The notes below the pieces were generated by a model, which was not told where the DNA came from, ran no database searches, and was given only the letters and a program-made list of their open reading frames with translations. A stretch of 64,000 bases of DNA from Oceanospirillaceae bacterium (GTDB lineage: Bacteria; Pseudomonadota; Gammaproteobacteria; Pseudomonadales; Litoribrevibacteraceae): NCBI GenBank assembly GCA_015665455.1, contig JADFAD010000002.1:248001-312000 (forward strand), given 5' to 3'. The translations under genes and the position numbers were made by a program. The stretch's first letter is position 1; every line of letters begins with the position of its first letter. Below, in pieces: positions 8,918 through 16,883 of this stretch.

Positions 8918-10132
8918 TTATCGATTAATCGCTAACTCTTCTAATGGTCCAAAGAACTCAAAGTGCGTCTGAGATTCAGGAATGTTCAAATCAGCAGCCA
9001 GTTGTAAAACCTGCTTCATGAACAACTTAGGCCCAAGCACATACAACTCAACATCACTGTTCCCAGCAAGGTGCTTTTCAAGATGCGCTTTGGTTAAGTA
9101 ACCGAAATCATCTGCAGAACCTGTCACGCCATTCAAATCGTCATCGGACGGGTGGCTATAAACAAATGTGCTCTTAACTTGTTCATGAGCTCGATCAATT
9201 TGTTTAACTTCCGCACCGAAGGCATGACTCAATCCATTGCGAGCGCAGTGAATGAAGTGAATATCCTGGCCTTCTATTTTGTATTCACCCAACCCAGACT
9301 TCAGCATGGACAGTGCGGGCGTAATACCAACACCTGCAGTAACCAACACCATAGGTTTGTTATTCTCTCTCAACACGAAATCACCGCAAGGCGCCCTAAG
9401 CTCTACAACATCACCAGCATTTAGGTGATCATGCAGATAATTAGAAAGCACGCCGCCTTCTTCACGCTTCACTGCAATTTTCAACGTCTGTCGGCCAGGG
9501 GCATCCGTTAGACTGTAGTTACGTCTTAATTGTTGTCCATCCAATGTCATTACAATTGTGACGTACTGCCCCGGAGTAAAATCAATGGCTTCTTCAACGT
9601 CGGCTGGCGCGAGCACGAACGAAGTGATTACATCGCTTTCTTGCTTCTTTTCAACCAATTCAAACTTACGAAGGCCTGTCCAACCGCCTTGTCGTTCTTC
9701 GTTACTCTTATAAACACCTTGTTCAGCACCAATTAAAATGTCCGCAAGTTGTTGGTATGCAGCACCCCAAGCATCCAGTACGGATTCATCAACGGCATCA
9801 CCCAATACTTCAGAGATAGCAGCCAACAGACACTCACCCACGATAGGGTAGTGCTCAGGTAAAATACCTAAAGCGCAGTGTTTCTGAACAATAAGACTCA
9901 CGGCATCGGATAATGCCTCTAAGCGATCTAAATTTTTAGCATAAGCCACCACTGCGTTGGCCAATGCCTCACGTTGGGTGCCTTTCGCCTGATTTGCCTG
10001 ATTAAAGTAATCAAGCACTTGAGGGTAACGAGCAAACATTAATGGGTAGAAACACGCCGTAATTTTAACCGCGTTCTCTTCCACCGCAGGGAGGGTCGCA
10101 TCAATCACTTGTCTTTGCTGTACTGTAATCAT
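8918..10132 (-). CDS. hmp: Flavohaemoglobin / nitric oxide dioxygenase Hmp
   Basis: 404 residues, close to the family norm. The N-terminal globin domain (1-140) begins MITVQQRQVIDATLPAV and carries the KHCALGILPEHY segment with the proximal haem His. The FAD-binding domain has the RRNYSLT motif and the NAD domain has GVGITPALSML. The enzyme oxidises NO to nitrate with O2 and NADH in the cytoplasm. A GGAAA ribosome site precedes the ATG. It sits 60 bases downstream of the glycine-zipper gene and upstream of norR. NorR-type control is expected from the promoter region at 10588-10700. Confidence 0.97.
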   Translation of the reverse strand: MITVQQRQVIDATLPAVEENAVKITACFYPLMFARYPQVLDYFNQANQAKGTQREALANAVVAYAKNLDRLEALSDAVSLIVQKHCALGILPEHYPIVGECLLAAISEVLGDAVDESVLDAWGAAYQQLADILIGAEQGVYKSNEERQGGWTGLRKFELVEKKQESDVITSFVLAPADVEEAIDFTPGQYVTIVMTLDGQQLRRNYSLTDAPGRQTLKIAVKREEGGVLSNYLHDHLNAGDVVELRAPCGDFVLRENNKPMVLVTAGVGITPALSMLKSGLGEYKIEGQDIHFIHCARNGLSHAFGAEVKQIDRAHEQVKSTFVYSHPSDDDLNGVTGSADDFGYLTKAHLEKHLAGNSDVELYVLGPKLFMKQVLQLAADLNIPESQTHFEFFGPLEELAINR

Positions 10133-10192
10133 CGAGTCATTTCCTAATCTATTAATTATTGTGGTTATAAATTTTTATTAATGGAGAGCTAA

Positions 10193-10546
10193 TTATTTTT
10201 CAATCGGTCTTAAACGGTTTGAAATAACGGCAACTTCATCACCGTTTTTCCAAGCCCTGTTGGGAGAACGAACAACCTGTATCTCACCGTCTGAATCTTT
10301 CACTTGATAAGCCTGCTCACTTAAACCGGAGGACTCTTGAATCTCCCCACCGACCCAAGCAATACCAAGACCGCCCAAAATGGCACCGATAGGGCCTGCA
10401 ACTACACCACCGGCCATGACCCCGGACCAGCCGCCGATAAAATGGCCTGCAGTATTACTGGGTGATCGACCGACCACTTCATCTGCGTACCCCACAGAGG
10501 CTGCACCATACAAAGTGATCAAAGAGAAAAGAATGGATTTATTCAT
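10193..10546 (-). CDS. Glycine-zipper envelope protein heading the NO operon
   Basis: 117 residues: a signal peptide (cleavage near GYADE), a glycine-zipper segment (HFIGGWSGVMAGGVVAGPIG, then AILGGLGIAWVGGEI), and a short C-terminal domain with KNGDEVAVISNRLRPIEK. Glycine zippers of this type occur in 17-kDa-antigen/SlyB-like envelope proteins. No lipobox Cys is present, so it is probably periplasmic or membrane-inserted. It is the first gene after the sigma-54-type promoter and leads into hmp, so it is expected to be NO-induced. Its function is unknown. Confidence 0.75.
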   Translation of the reverse strand: MNKSILFSLITLYGAASVGYADEVVGRSPSNTAGHFIGGWSGVMAGGVVAGPIGAILGGLGIAWVGGEIQESSGLSEQAYQVKDSDGEIQVVRSPNRAWKNGDEVAVISNRLRPIEK

Positions 10547-10587
10547 CGGCTTACATCCCCAAATGAAAGAAAGTTATTCTTTTCAAC

Positions 10588-10602
10588 CCAAGAGACGTGC
10601 CA
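10588..10602 (-). promoter_or_regulatory. Sigma-54 (-24/-12) promoter for the NO operon
   Basis: On the minus strand the sequence reads TGGCACGTCTCTTGG: a consensus -24 element (TGGCAC), five bases, and TTGG in place of the -12 TTGC. It lies about 40 bases upstream of the glycine-zipper gene. Three GT-N7-AC sites lie just upstream, and a sigma-54 activator (NorR) is encoded in the same run. Confidence 0.7.
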
Positions 10603-10644
10603 ACTTATAAGGCACTGATTTTATTGATATTAAAATATCAGGTT

Positions 10645-10700
10645 GTACATAAGACAACAAGAACCTGTAGTCACAAGTACAACACAGTTGTCTTTATAAC
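10645..10700 (-). promoter_or_regulatory. Three NorR-type enhancer sites (GT-N7-AC)
   Basis: GTACATAAGAC (10645-10655), GTCACAAGTAC (10670-10680) and GTCTTTATAAC (10690-10700) each fit GT-N7-AC, the core described for E. coli NorR sites upstream of norVW, which also has three. They lie 45-110 bp upstream of the -24/-12 element, the usual position for sigma-54 enhancers. Confidence 0.6.
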
Positions 10701-10703
10701 CAC

Positions 10704-10728
10704 AAAAAAAGAGCCCCTAAAGGCTCTT
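10704..10728 (-). terminator. Intrinsic terminator after the UbiH-family gene
   Basis: On the minus strand, AAGAGCC-TTTAGG-GGCTCTT is followed by a seven-T run. It ends the transcript of the gene at 10814-12226 and separates it from the NO operon promoter region. Confidence 0.85.
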
Positions 10729-10813
10729 CATTAAAAAGTATGATTTCAAAACCGACACGAAACCGGTTCTACCAACCTAGAATAAAACAAGGTGGAAGCG
10801 ATCATCGAATATG

Positions 10814-12226
10814 TCATTCACGATCAGAAGGGCCGCCTTTCAGCTGCTGCCATAAACTTTTAGGTGACGGCATATCAGGTAACTTACTGAACTGTGCTTT
10901 TACATTTTCGAGAGGACTCGATGCCAATATTTCAGACAGAGCAGGGACCGCAGGCAGATTTTCTGGCCATACATGCACTAACCCCATGGCGTACTTCATC
11001 ACCAGCTTTTGACCAAACGCAAAACGACCCGCAACGGTCAACCCGAGATTTCGAGCCAGCTTGATAGGCGCAATGTCATTACTAAAGGTATGGTAGAAGA
11101 TATCCATGATGCGCATCATCATCCCGTTTTGAGGACGACGCACCTGTTGGTAACTCTCTAATACCGATTCAGACCAGAAGTCATCACAACGGTCTCGAGC
11201 ATCAATAATCTTAGACGTCAGTGTGAGCACATCCTGAAACCCTAAATTCACCCCCTGGCCCGCTAACGGATTAATGGTATGCGCCGCATCTCCGGCTAAC
11301 ACCACTCGATTACCGTAATAGGTTTCTGCATGTCGACGGATCAAGGGAAAACTTCCTCGCTCCAGAACCTCAGTCACTTCTGGGAGTTCATCAGGAAAAC
11401 TGCGCTGTAATTTTTTACGGAAAGGTTCATCATTCAACAGGCTTAGCGCATCGATATTCTCTGGTGTGTTGTACCAAACTAAAGACCCATAATGCTCACC
11501 ATCAATATCAGGCAACGGCAAAAATGCTTCTGGTCCTGTAGAGGTGAACCCTTGCCATGTAATGTCTTCTTGGCGACCCGTGTATTTCACCGTAACCACT
11601 AACGCATGCTGATCGTAAGGCTTAGTATCCGTTTCTATACCAGACCATTGCTTTACTAATGAATTGGCTCCATCCGCCCCCACTAACAGCTCACCGGAGA
11701 AGACACGGCCATCCGCCAACGTGACTTTAACGCCTTGTGCAACGTCTATTTCGGAAACTTCAGCTGGCACGATAAGCTCAACCGTATCCAGTTCTGCGAT
11801 GCGCTGATGAAGCGCTAGTTGGGTAATGCGATTCTCTACAATAACGCCGAGTAATGGTTCGCCCAGTTCTTCCGCGTCAAACTCAGTTCGGTTTAAATTG
11901 GTAGGGATTTCAGCCCCCGTCATCGGATGATAAAGCTTTTCCCAAACAGCCATACGCTGATAAGGCGCATAACGCATGGCTTCAATATTCTTCCAAGCAT
12001 TCACTTTTTGAAGCAAATCGATAGACGTAGGGCTTAACGCCGAAACACGCAAATCAGGCTGTTGATGCGCATCAAACGCTTGCGGAGAAAAACGATCAAA
12101 TACCGCAACCTTCATACCCACCTGACCTAACCGACAAGCTATGGCACTTCCTACCATGCCGCCACCGACGATAAGAACATCAAAGTGATTAGTATTAGGT
12201 GTTTCTGATCCGGTATTATTCGCCAT
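10814..12226 (-). CDS. UbiH/UbiF/COQ6-family FAD monooxygenase (ubiquinone biosynthesis)
   Basis: 470 residues from an ATG (MANNTGSE) preceded by AGGGGAAAATA; a GTG 12 codons upstream lacks a ribosome site. The FAD-binding VGGGMVGSAIA opens the protein. The GD motif LVGADGANSLVKQW lies mid-protein, and LAGDAAHTINPLAGQGVNLG is the second FAD/ribityl motif of this hydroxylase group. It probably hydroxylates the ubiquinone ring on the cytoplasmic membrane face, most like UbiF/UbiH. The exact ring position cannot be assigned. The C-terminus is about 70 residues longer than E. coli UbiF. Confidence 0.88.
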   Translation of the reverse strand: MANNTGSETPNTNHFDVLIVGGGMVGSAIACRLGQVGMKVAVFDRFSPQAFDAHQQPDLRVSALSPTSIDLLQKVNAWKNIEAMRYAPYQRMAVWEKLYHPMTGAEIPTNLNRTEFDAEELGEPLLGVIVENRITQLALHQRIAELDTVELIVPAEVSEIDVAQGVKVTLADGRVFSGELLVGADGANSLVKQWSGIETDTKPYDQHALVVTVKYTGRQEDITWQGFTSTGPEAFLPLPDIDGEHYGSLVWYNTPENIDALSLLNDEPFRKKLQRSFPDELPEVTEVLERGSFPLIRRHAETYYGNRVVLAGDAAHTINPLAGQGVNLGFQDVLTLTSKIIDARDRCDDFWSESVLESYQQVRRPQNGMMMRIMDIFYHTFSNDIAPIKLARNLGLTVAGRFAFGQKLVMKYAMGLVHVWPENLPAVPALSEILASSPLENVKAQFSKLPDMPSPKSLWQQLKGGPSDRE

Positions 12227-12403
12227 TATTTTCCCCTGCAAGCTTTGTAGCCATGAAAGCACGGAATGATGGCAGGCTGGCTGATATAAATCAAAATTCT
12301 AGAGACACAATTTTCTTCTAAGACCCGAAGAAATAGAACTTATGCAACACTTACTGTCACTGCGAATACGTTAATACCAACGCATTTAAAAACGACTGAC
12401 ATG

Positions 12404-12428
12404 AAAAAGCCGCTTAAAAAAGCGGCTT
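12404..12428 (-). terminator. Intrinsic terminator downstream of the 35-residue ORF
   Basis: On the minus strand, AAGCCGCTT-TTTT-AAGCGGCTT runs into five Ts: a 9-bp GC-rich stem with U-tail. The only gene it can serve is the short ORF at 12468-12575, about 40 bases upstream. Confidence 0.82.
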
Positions 12429-12467
12429 AGAAAGTCAATTCTATCAAGCATAGCTATTTAAATTTCA

Positions 12468-12575
12468 CTAGTTAGCGAAATACATCTCCTCAAAATAGTC
12501 TTTTAAAGCTCGCATACTTGCGCGTTCTGTTTCGGTTGATGCAATCATCACAACAAAGCTTTCGTCGTCTAACAT
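12468..12575 (-). CDS. Uncharacterised 35-residue small protein
   Basis: The ORF begins MLDDESFVV and ends FEEMYFAN. It has a strong ribosome site (CTAGGAG, seven bases before the ATG) and an intrinsic terminator 40 bases after its stop, with about 290 bases of otherwise empty DNA upstream. The peptide is acidic and probably forms an amphipathic helix in its second half (ERASMRALKDYFEEMY). No transmembrane segment or signal peptide is seen. I do not recognise it. A leader peptide, a small regulatory protein or a RiPP precursor are possible, but no maturase gene is nearby. The self-contained transcription unit argues that it is real. Confidence 0.6.
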   Translation of the reverse strand: MLDDESFVVMIASTETERASMRALKDYFEEMYFAN

Positions 12576-12863
12576 AATATTCTCCTAGTATTCAAAAGTT
12601 TGAGTTACTAATCAGAGCATCAGCTGTACCAACTTGAATTTCTCTTTTACTTTCAAACAACTAGTTATCAACCGAAATCAATCAATCCGTGAATTGTTTA
12701 AAAAACGAACTTCAAAAGGGCGTTTTGTTTAGCCATGCACTGAGTTGGTTATAATTCATACAACGTAGAATATAGGCCGGATTTATGACATTTCCGCGTC
12801 AAACATCATAAAAGGCTCATGACTTACAAAAGCTACAGAGATAACCGTTAATTCAGCTTTGAA

Positions 12864-13706
12864 TTACCCGCCCTGCATGTATCGGATAAGATGAGAAAAG
12901 GCTTCAGCAACACTGGAAACCGCATCACTGTCATACTCAAGTTCCAGCCATTGCTGGCCTGTTTCAGGATGATTCACCCAACATTGATCACCAACAATAT
13001 CACATTGCGTTTTCAGATAGGGGTTCACCCCATAAACGGAAATTGAATCTTGATTTAAACTGTAACCGCCTTCTTTATTGGCACGTTTTTCGAGAATCGA
13101 AACATCACCACCACGCACTTGAATTTGGTATTTACTGCCTAACCATTTACGAGTATCACGGTATCGCCCAGGAATGTATCTGTGATTTGAAAGAAGGGTA
13201 TTAATATGCAATTCCAGCGCGTCTCTTCCTTGATCCACCAAATAGAGACTTTTTAGCTTCTGAATGTATTTTTTATGTTCACTATCTTCTATGACTAATT
13301 GGCTGCTCATGGACTGACGAGTCCGCTCTGTTTTCTGAATCACTTCCGACTCTTCGATTTCGTTAAGCAATTCAAGACTCGCTCGATAGAACTCACCTTC
13401 ACGGCCTTCTTGTTCCAAATAATATTCCAAGGCTTCCTTCGCGCTTTGGTTATCGTTCAGTTCTATCGATACTTTACCTCGGTAATAATAAAACGCAGCA
13501 GGGAGTTCATCATCCAGTGCTTTCACTGCAATTAACCGCGTATTTGCTTTATCCCACTGTTGTTCCGACACGGACGTTTCTACACCCAACAGCAAGCGAT
13601 CTATTTCGATTTCTTTTGGCAACGCAAAAGCTGAAAACGAAACAAGAAAACTCACAGTAACCAATAACCTCACACGAATAGAACGGAACATTTTTAACCC
13701 TGTCAT
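12864..13706 (-). CDS. Secreted hypothetical protein with TPR-like helical N-terminal domain
   Basis: About 280 residues. A signal peptide (core VRLLVTVSFLVSFSAFALP) precedes helical repeats (WDKANTRLIAVKALDDELPA, then FYYYRGKVSIELNDNQSAKE), which look like one or two degenerate TPR units in residues 30-115. The C-terminal half is unfamiliar and contains two cysteines (TQCDIVGDQCW), possibly a disulfide. Three ATGs are in frame; I took the one preceded by GGAAAG, but MFRSIRVRLL with AGGG is equally good. A role in periplasmic protein assembly is only a guess. It is followed by about 290 bases containing no gene. Confidence 0.7.
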   Translation of the reverse strand: MTGLKMFRSIRVRLLVTVSFLVSFSAFALPKEIEIDRLLLGVETSVSEQQWDKANTRLIAVKALDDELPAAFYYYRGKVSIELNDNQSAKEALEYYLEQEGREGEFYRASLELLNEIEESEVIQKTERTRQSMSSQLVIEDSEHKKYIQKLKSLYLVDQGRDALELHINTLLSNHRYIPGRYRDTRKWLGSKYQIQVRGGDVSILEKRANKEGGYSLNQDSISVYGVNPYLKTQCDIVGDQCWVNHPETGQQWLELEYDSDAVSSVAEAFSHLIRYMQGG

Positions 13707-13763
13707 TTTTATTGCTCTTTCCATCATCTAAAAAACTCAATCCCTGAGTTTAGTTTAGATAAT

Positions 13764-14708
13764 CTATTTTAGCTGTGACAAACATTCTGTGAGTTGTCCG
13801 ACAAGACCATCAATAAAATGGATGTATTGCTGTTTTTGAGTATCTGGAAACGACAACTGGCTGCCTAGCGGGTCCAACATCTGATAATGCAGCTTTGCAT
13901 TTGTTACTCGATCTAGACGAATTGCCTGAAACTCCGGTTCATAAAAAACACAGGCCTGATCAACACCTTCTAATGTCCGAGATAAACGCCCCAACTGAGC
14001 GGCACTTGGTTTAATGCCCGGATTGACCGTTAACACCGCTCGACTTTTAACCTGAACCGCTTGCTCTAAGTATTGGTAAGCATCGTGATATACAAAATAG
14101 GGAGCATCTAGATATTGCTTAACAGAAGACTTCCAGGTCTGCTGAGCCTGCAATACCTCGTCGGTAAAGCGCTTTGCATTTTGATGATAAAATTTAGCCT
14201 GACTCGGATTTAAACGCGCTAAGTGTTCTGCGATGACCGTTGCAAATTCACTCGACGCGGCTGGGCTTAACCACTGATGAGGATCGACAGAGCCATGATG
14301 ATGACCATGCGCATCTTCTTTATGATCTTGCTTATCACGATGAATATGAACCGCTTCAGAAGTGCTTTCCATCATGGACAGCATTTTATCAGCGTATCGT
14401 TGTTCAAAGCGCACCATGAACTGTTCCAGTTCATCCCCGACCCATACAATCAAATCTGCGTCTTCCATTGCGCGTACATCAGAAGGTTTTAGCACTCGGT
14501 TATGAGGTGAACCATTTTGATTAAGAAGAGAGATTTCCGCCTGGCCATCTGCCACATCATGAGCAATCAAAGCCAAGGGAGGGATTGTCATTAATAGCTT
14601 AGGTTTGTTCATCTCACTCGCCGAAGACGACTGAACCGTAAACAACACCAATACAAACGCCCACAAACACCAAACAATGGATGTTTTATCTTTTCGATCA
14701 AAACGCAT
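13764..14708 (-). CDS. znuA: Zinc ABC transporter substrate-binding protein ZnuA
   Basis: 314 residues with a signal peptide (cleavage near SSSASE). Cluster A-I solute-binding fold. The His-rich loop (HKEDAHGHHHGSVDPHQWLSP region, residues about 130-150) is the zinc-capturing loop of ZnuA, and HQWLSP carries a zinc-ligand His. It delivers periplasmic Zn2+ to ZnuBC. It is divergent from zur-znuC-znuB across 64 bases containing a Zur box, so it is repressed when zinc is sufficient. GAGAGA lies eight bases before the ATG. Confidence 0.95.
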   Translation of the reverse strand: MRFDRKDKTSIVWCLWAFVLVLFTVQSSSASEMNKPKLLMTIPPLALIAHDVADGQAEISLLNQNGSPHNRVLKPSDVRAMEDADLIVWVGDELEQFMVRFEQRYADKMLSMMESTSEAVHIHRDKQDHKEDAHGHHHGSVDPHQWLSPAASSEFATVIAEHLARLNPSQAKFYHQNAKRFTDEVLQAQQTWKSSVKQYLDAPYFVYHDAYQYLEQAVQVKSRAVLTVNPGIKPSAAQLGRLSRTLEGVDQACVFYEPEFQAIRLDRVTNAKLHYQMLDPLGSQLSFPDTQKQQYIHFIDGLVGQLTECLSQLK

Positions 14709-14732
14709 CAGAATTCTCTCATAGCCAAAATA

Positions 14733-14751
14733 AATGTTATAGTATTACATT
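14733..14751. promoter_or_regulatory. Zur box between znuA and zur
   Basis: AATGTTATA-G-TATTACATT is a 19-bp palindrome with one mismatched pair. It closely matches the gammaproteobacterial Zur consensus core ATGTTATAnTATAACAT. Its central position lets one site repress znuA and zur-znuCB together. Confidence 0.85.
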
Positions 14752-14772
14752 ATCTCTTTTTTACAGGCGAAA

Positions 14773-15273
14773 ATGAAAGTGGATTCTGCCTTTTCACATC
14801 ATAATCATCATCAATGCCAAACCTCTGCAGTAGAACAAGCTCGTCAGTTATGTGAAAAAAACGGGGTTCGTTTCACTAAATTGCGGGAACAGTTATTCAC
14901 GCTTATTTGGCAAAGTCATAAGCCCGTCACGGCTTATAAATTATTGGATCAAATCAAAGGCAGCGATTTTTCTGCTACGCCACCAACGGTCTACCGCACG
15001 TTAGACTTCTTGTTAGATCAGGGCTTAATTCATCGAATTAATTCACTCAACGCGTTCATTGGTTGTTGTCAACCGGGCAAACGACACACCGGCACCTTCA
15101 TGATTTGTGAACAGTGTGATCACGCACTAGAGGTGGATAACACGAACATCCTCAATGCCATTCAGAAAGTAAGTCATCAACATAACTTTCAGGTAAAAAA
15201 TTACATCACTGAAATTTATGGTTTTTGCCCACAGTGCCAATCCGAGAAAGATAACTCAGAGGTTCAGTCATGA
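14773..15273 (+). CDS. zur: Zinc uptake regulator Zur (Fur family)
   Basis: 166 residues. The N-terminal winged helix (LCEKNGVRFTKLREQLFTLIW to TPPTVYRTLDFLLDQGL) is followed by a dimerisation domain with CEQCDH and CPQCQ, the two CxxC pairs that hold structural zinc. A His/Cys-rich N-terminal tail (SHHNHHQC) is unusual and may contribute to metal binding. It overlaps znuC by four bases (ATGA) and is autoregulated by the Zur box upstream. Confidence 0.95.
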   Translation: MKVDSAFSHHNHHQCQTSAVEQARQLCEKNGVRFTKLREQLFTLIWQSHKPVTAYKLLDQIKGSDFSATPPTVYRTLDFLLDQGLIHRINSLNAFIGCCQPGKRHTGTFMICEQCDHALEVDNTNILNAIQKVSHQHNFQVKNYITEIYGFCPQCQSEKDNSEVQS

Positions 15274-16037
15274 GCTTACTTTCTGTCTCTGATTTAACGC
15301 TCAAGATTCAAAAACGAACGATCTTAGATAACGTTCAGTTCAATCTACAACCGGGACAAATTGTGACGTTAATCGGCCCGAACGGCGCAGGAAAATCATC
15401 GCTCATCCGCTGCATTTTAGGGCTTCAAAAGTACCAAAAGGGCACTGTAACCACTCAAAAAGGCATACGTATCGGCTATATGCCTCAAAAGATGCACGTT
15501 GAACAAAGTTTGCCTATTACCGTCGACCGCTTCTTAGCGCTGGGGCCAAAATCCAGTAAAGCAGAGCGACTAACCGCATTAAAACGCGTTTCAGTCGAAC
15601 ACATTGCCCACTCTCCTTTGCAGAACATTTCCGGCGGCGAACAACAACGAGTGTTATTGGCTAGAGCATTATTAAATAAGCCACAATTAATGATCCTTGA
15701 TGAGCCCGCACAGGGCGTTGATATCAATGGCCAAGCCGAACTTTATCAACTCGTTAAGTCCATCCGCGATGAATTAGGGTGTGGCGTCTTAATGGTATCT
15801 CACGATTTACACTTGGTGATGGCCGCCACCGATCAAGTTTTATGCTTAAACCATCATATTTGTTGTTCCGGACACCCAGACGAAGTTACCCAAAACGACG
15901 AATACATCTCCATCTTTGGCCGGCAAGAAACCCACCCAATGTTGGCGCATTACACGCACCACCACGATCATACTCATGACTTGCATGGCGACTGCCAACA
16001 TCAGGACAGCAACTCAAAAGGACACAACCATGCCTGA
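15270..16037 (+). CDS. znuC: Zinc ABC transporter ATP-binding protein ZnuC
   Basis: 255 residues. Walker A GPNGAGKSS (about 37-45), signature ISGGEQQR, Walker B LMILDEPAQG and the switch His in VSHDLH are all present. The C-terminus is rich in histidine (THHHDHTHDLHGDCQHQ), typical of zinc-handling proteins. It drives zinc import with ZnuB. The start lies in the zur stop, and znuB starts inside its 3' end, so zur-znuC-znuB is one translationally coupled operon. Confidence 0.96.
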   Translation: MSLLSVSDLTLKIQKRTILDNVQFNLQPGQIVTLIGPNGAGKSSLIRCILGLQKYQKGTVTTQKGIRIGYMPQKMHVEQSLPITVDRFLALGPKSSKAERLTALKRVSVEHIAHSPLQNISGGEQQRVLLARALLNKPQLMILDEPAQGVDINGQAELYQLVKSIRDELGCGVLMVSHDLHLVMAATDQVLCLNHHICCSGHPDEVTQNDEYISIFGRQETHPMLAHYTHHHDHTHDLHGDCQHQDSNSKGHNHA

Positions 16038-16827
16038 GTTTATGTTATACGCGCTACTCGGCGGGCTTGGTATTGCTCTGATGGCAGGGCCTCTGGGTTG
16101 TTTCGTAGTTTGGCGAAAAATGGCTTACTTCGGTGATACCTTAGCCCATTCCGCATTATTAGGCATTGCCCTTGGTCTTCTACTGGACATTAACTTAATG
16201 TTAGCCGTTACGGCAGGCTGTGTATTGCTCGCTACCTCCTTAGTCATGCTCCACAGCAGAACCATTGCAATGGACACCATGCTCGGCATCATGTCTCACA
16301 CGACCTTGTCACTTGGTTTATTAGTGACCGCGATGATGGATGATGTTCGGATCGACTTAATGGCTTACCTGTTCGGAGACCTGTTGTCCGTAGAACCCGT
16401 CGATTTATATTGGATTGCCGCCTTATCCGTCGTGATTATCGGTCTCTTAATTAGGCTCTGGCATGGGTTACTCTCCATTACCCTACAGCCTGAATTGGCC
16501 GCTGCCGAAGGCTATAAAGTACAATGGCTGCAATGGATATTAATGATCATGATCGCCATCGTCATCGCACTGGCCATGAAAATTGTCGGTATTCTATTGA
16601 TCACGTCCTTATTAATTATCCCGCCTGCCATTGCGAGAGTACTGAGTAAATCCCCGGAACAAATGGCCGTCATAGCAACTATCTTTGGTATGTTGGCCGT
16701 ATGCGCAGGGTTAGCAGGTTCTTGGTTTATGGACTTACCCGCTGGCCCTGCCATTGTGACCAGTGCAGGGATTATGTTTCTGATGACACACAGTTTGGTT
16801 CGGTTAGTTCAAAGTAATCAAAGTTAA
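16030..16827 (+). CDS. znuB: Zinc ABC transporter permease ZnuB
   Basis: 265 residues from the ATG at 16030, which overlaps the last eight bases of znuC. A longer upstream reading frame is the antiparallel reading of znuC and lacks membrane character. Eight or nine hydrophobic helices of the ABC-3 permease family are visible (VVWRKMAYFGDTLAHSALLG is a family signature). The conserved IVGILLITSLLIIPPAIA lies near residue 185. It forms the inner-membrane channel of the zinc importer. Confidence 0.95.
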   Translation: MPEFMLYALLGGLGIALMAGPLGCFVVWRKMAYFGDTLAHSALLGIALGLLLDINLMLAVTAGCVLLATSLVMLHSRTIAMDTMLGIMSHTTLSLGLLVTAMMDDVRIDLMAYLFGDLLSVEPVDLYWIAALSVVIIGLLIRLWHGLLSITLQPELAAAEGYKVQWLQWILMIMIAIVIALAMKIVGILLITSLLIIPPAIARVLSKSPEQMAVIATIFGMLAVCAGLAGSWFMDLPAGPAIVTSAGIMFLMTHSLVRLVQSNQS

Positions 16828-16883
16828 TTACAGAGTCCTTCTGAACCCTTACGGAGCTCTTACTGAGCTCTTACGGTACATAA

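Noticed and set aside
12468-12575. 35-residue peptide as a PqqA-like RiPP precursor
   Set aside because: It lacks the E-x3-Y crosslink motif and no radical SAM maturase is nearby; kept only as an uncharacterised small protein.
13549-13740. Minus-strand ORF of 63 residues overlapping the start of the TPR-like gene
   Set aside because: It is an out-of-frame reading of a better-supported gene with a signal peptide; no ribosome site of its own was seen.
15916-16029. Longer upstream start for znuB
   Set aside because: The extra 38 residues come from the alternative frame of znuC and break the expected N-terminus; the ATG at 16030 fits the family.
16828-16883. Short repeat GAGCTCTTAC between znuB and the MATE gene considered as a terminator
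   Set aside because: It is a partial direct repeat with GAGCTC palindromes but no stable stem followed by Us.
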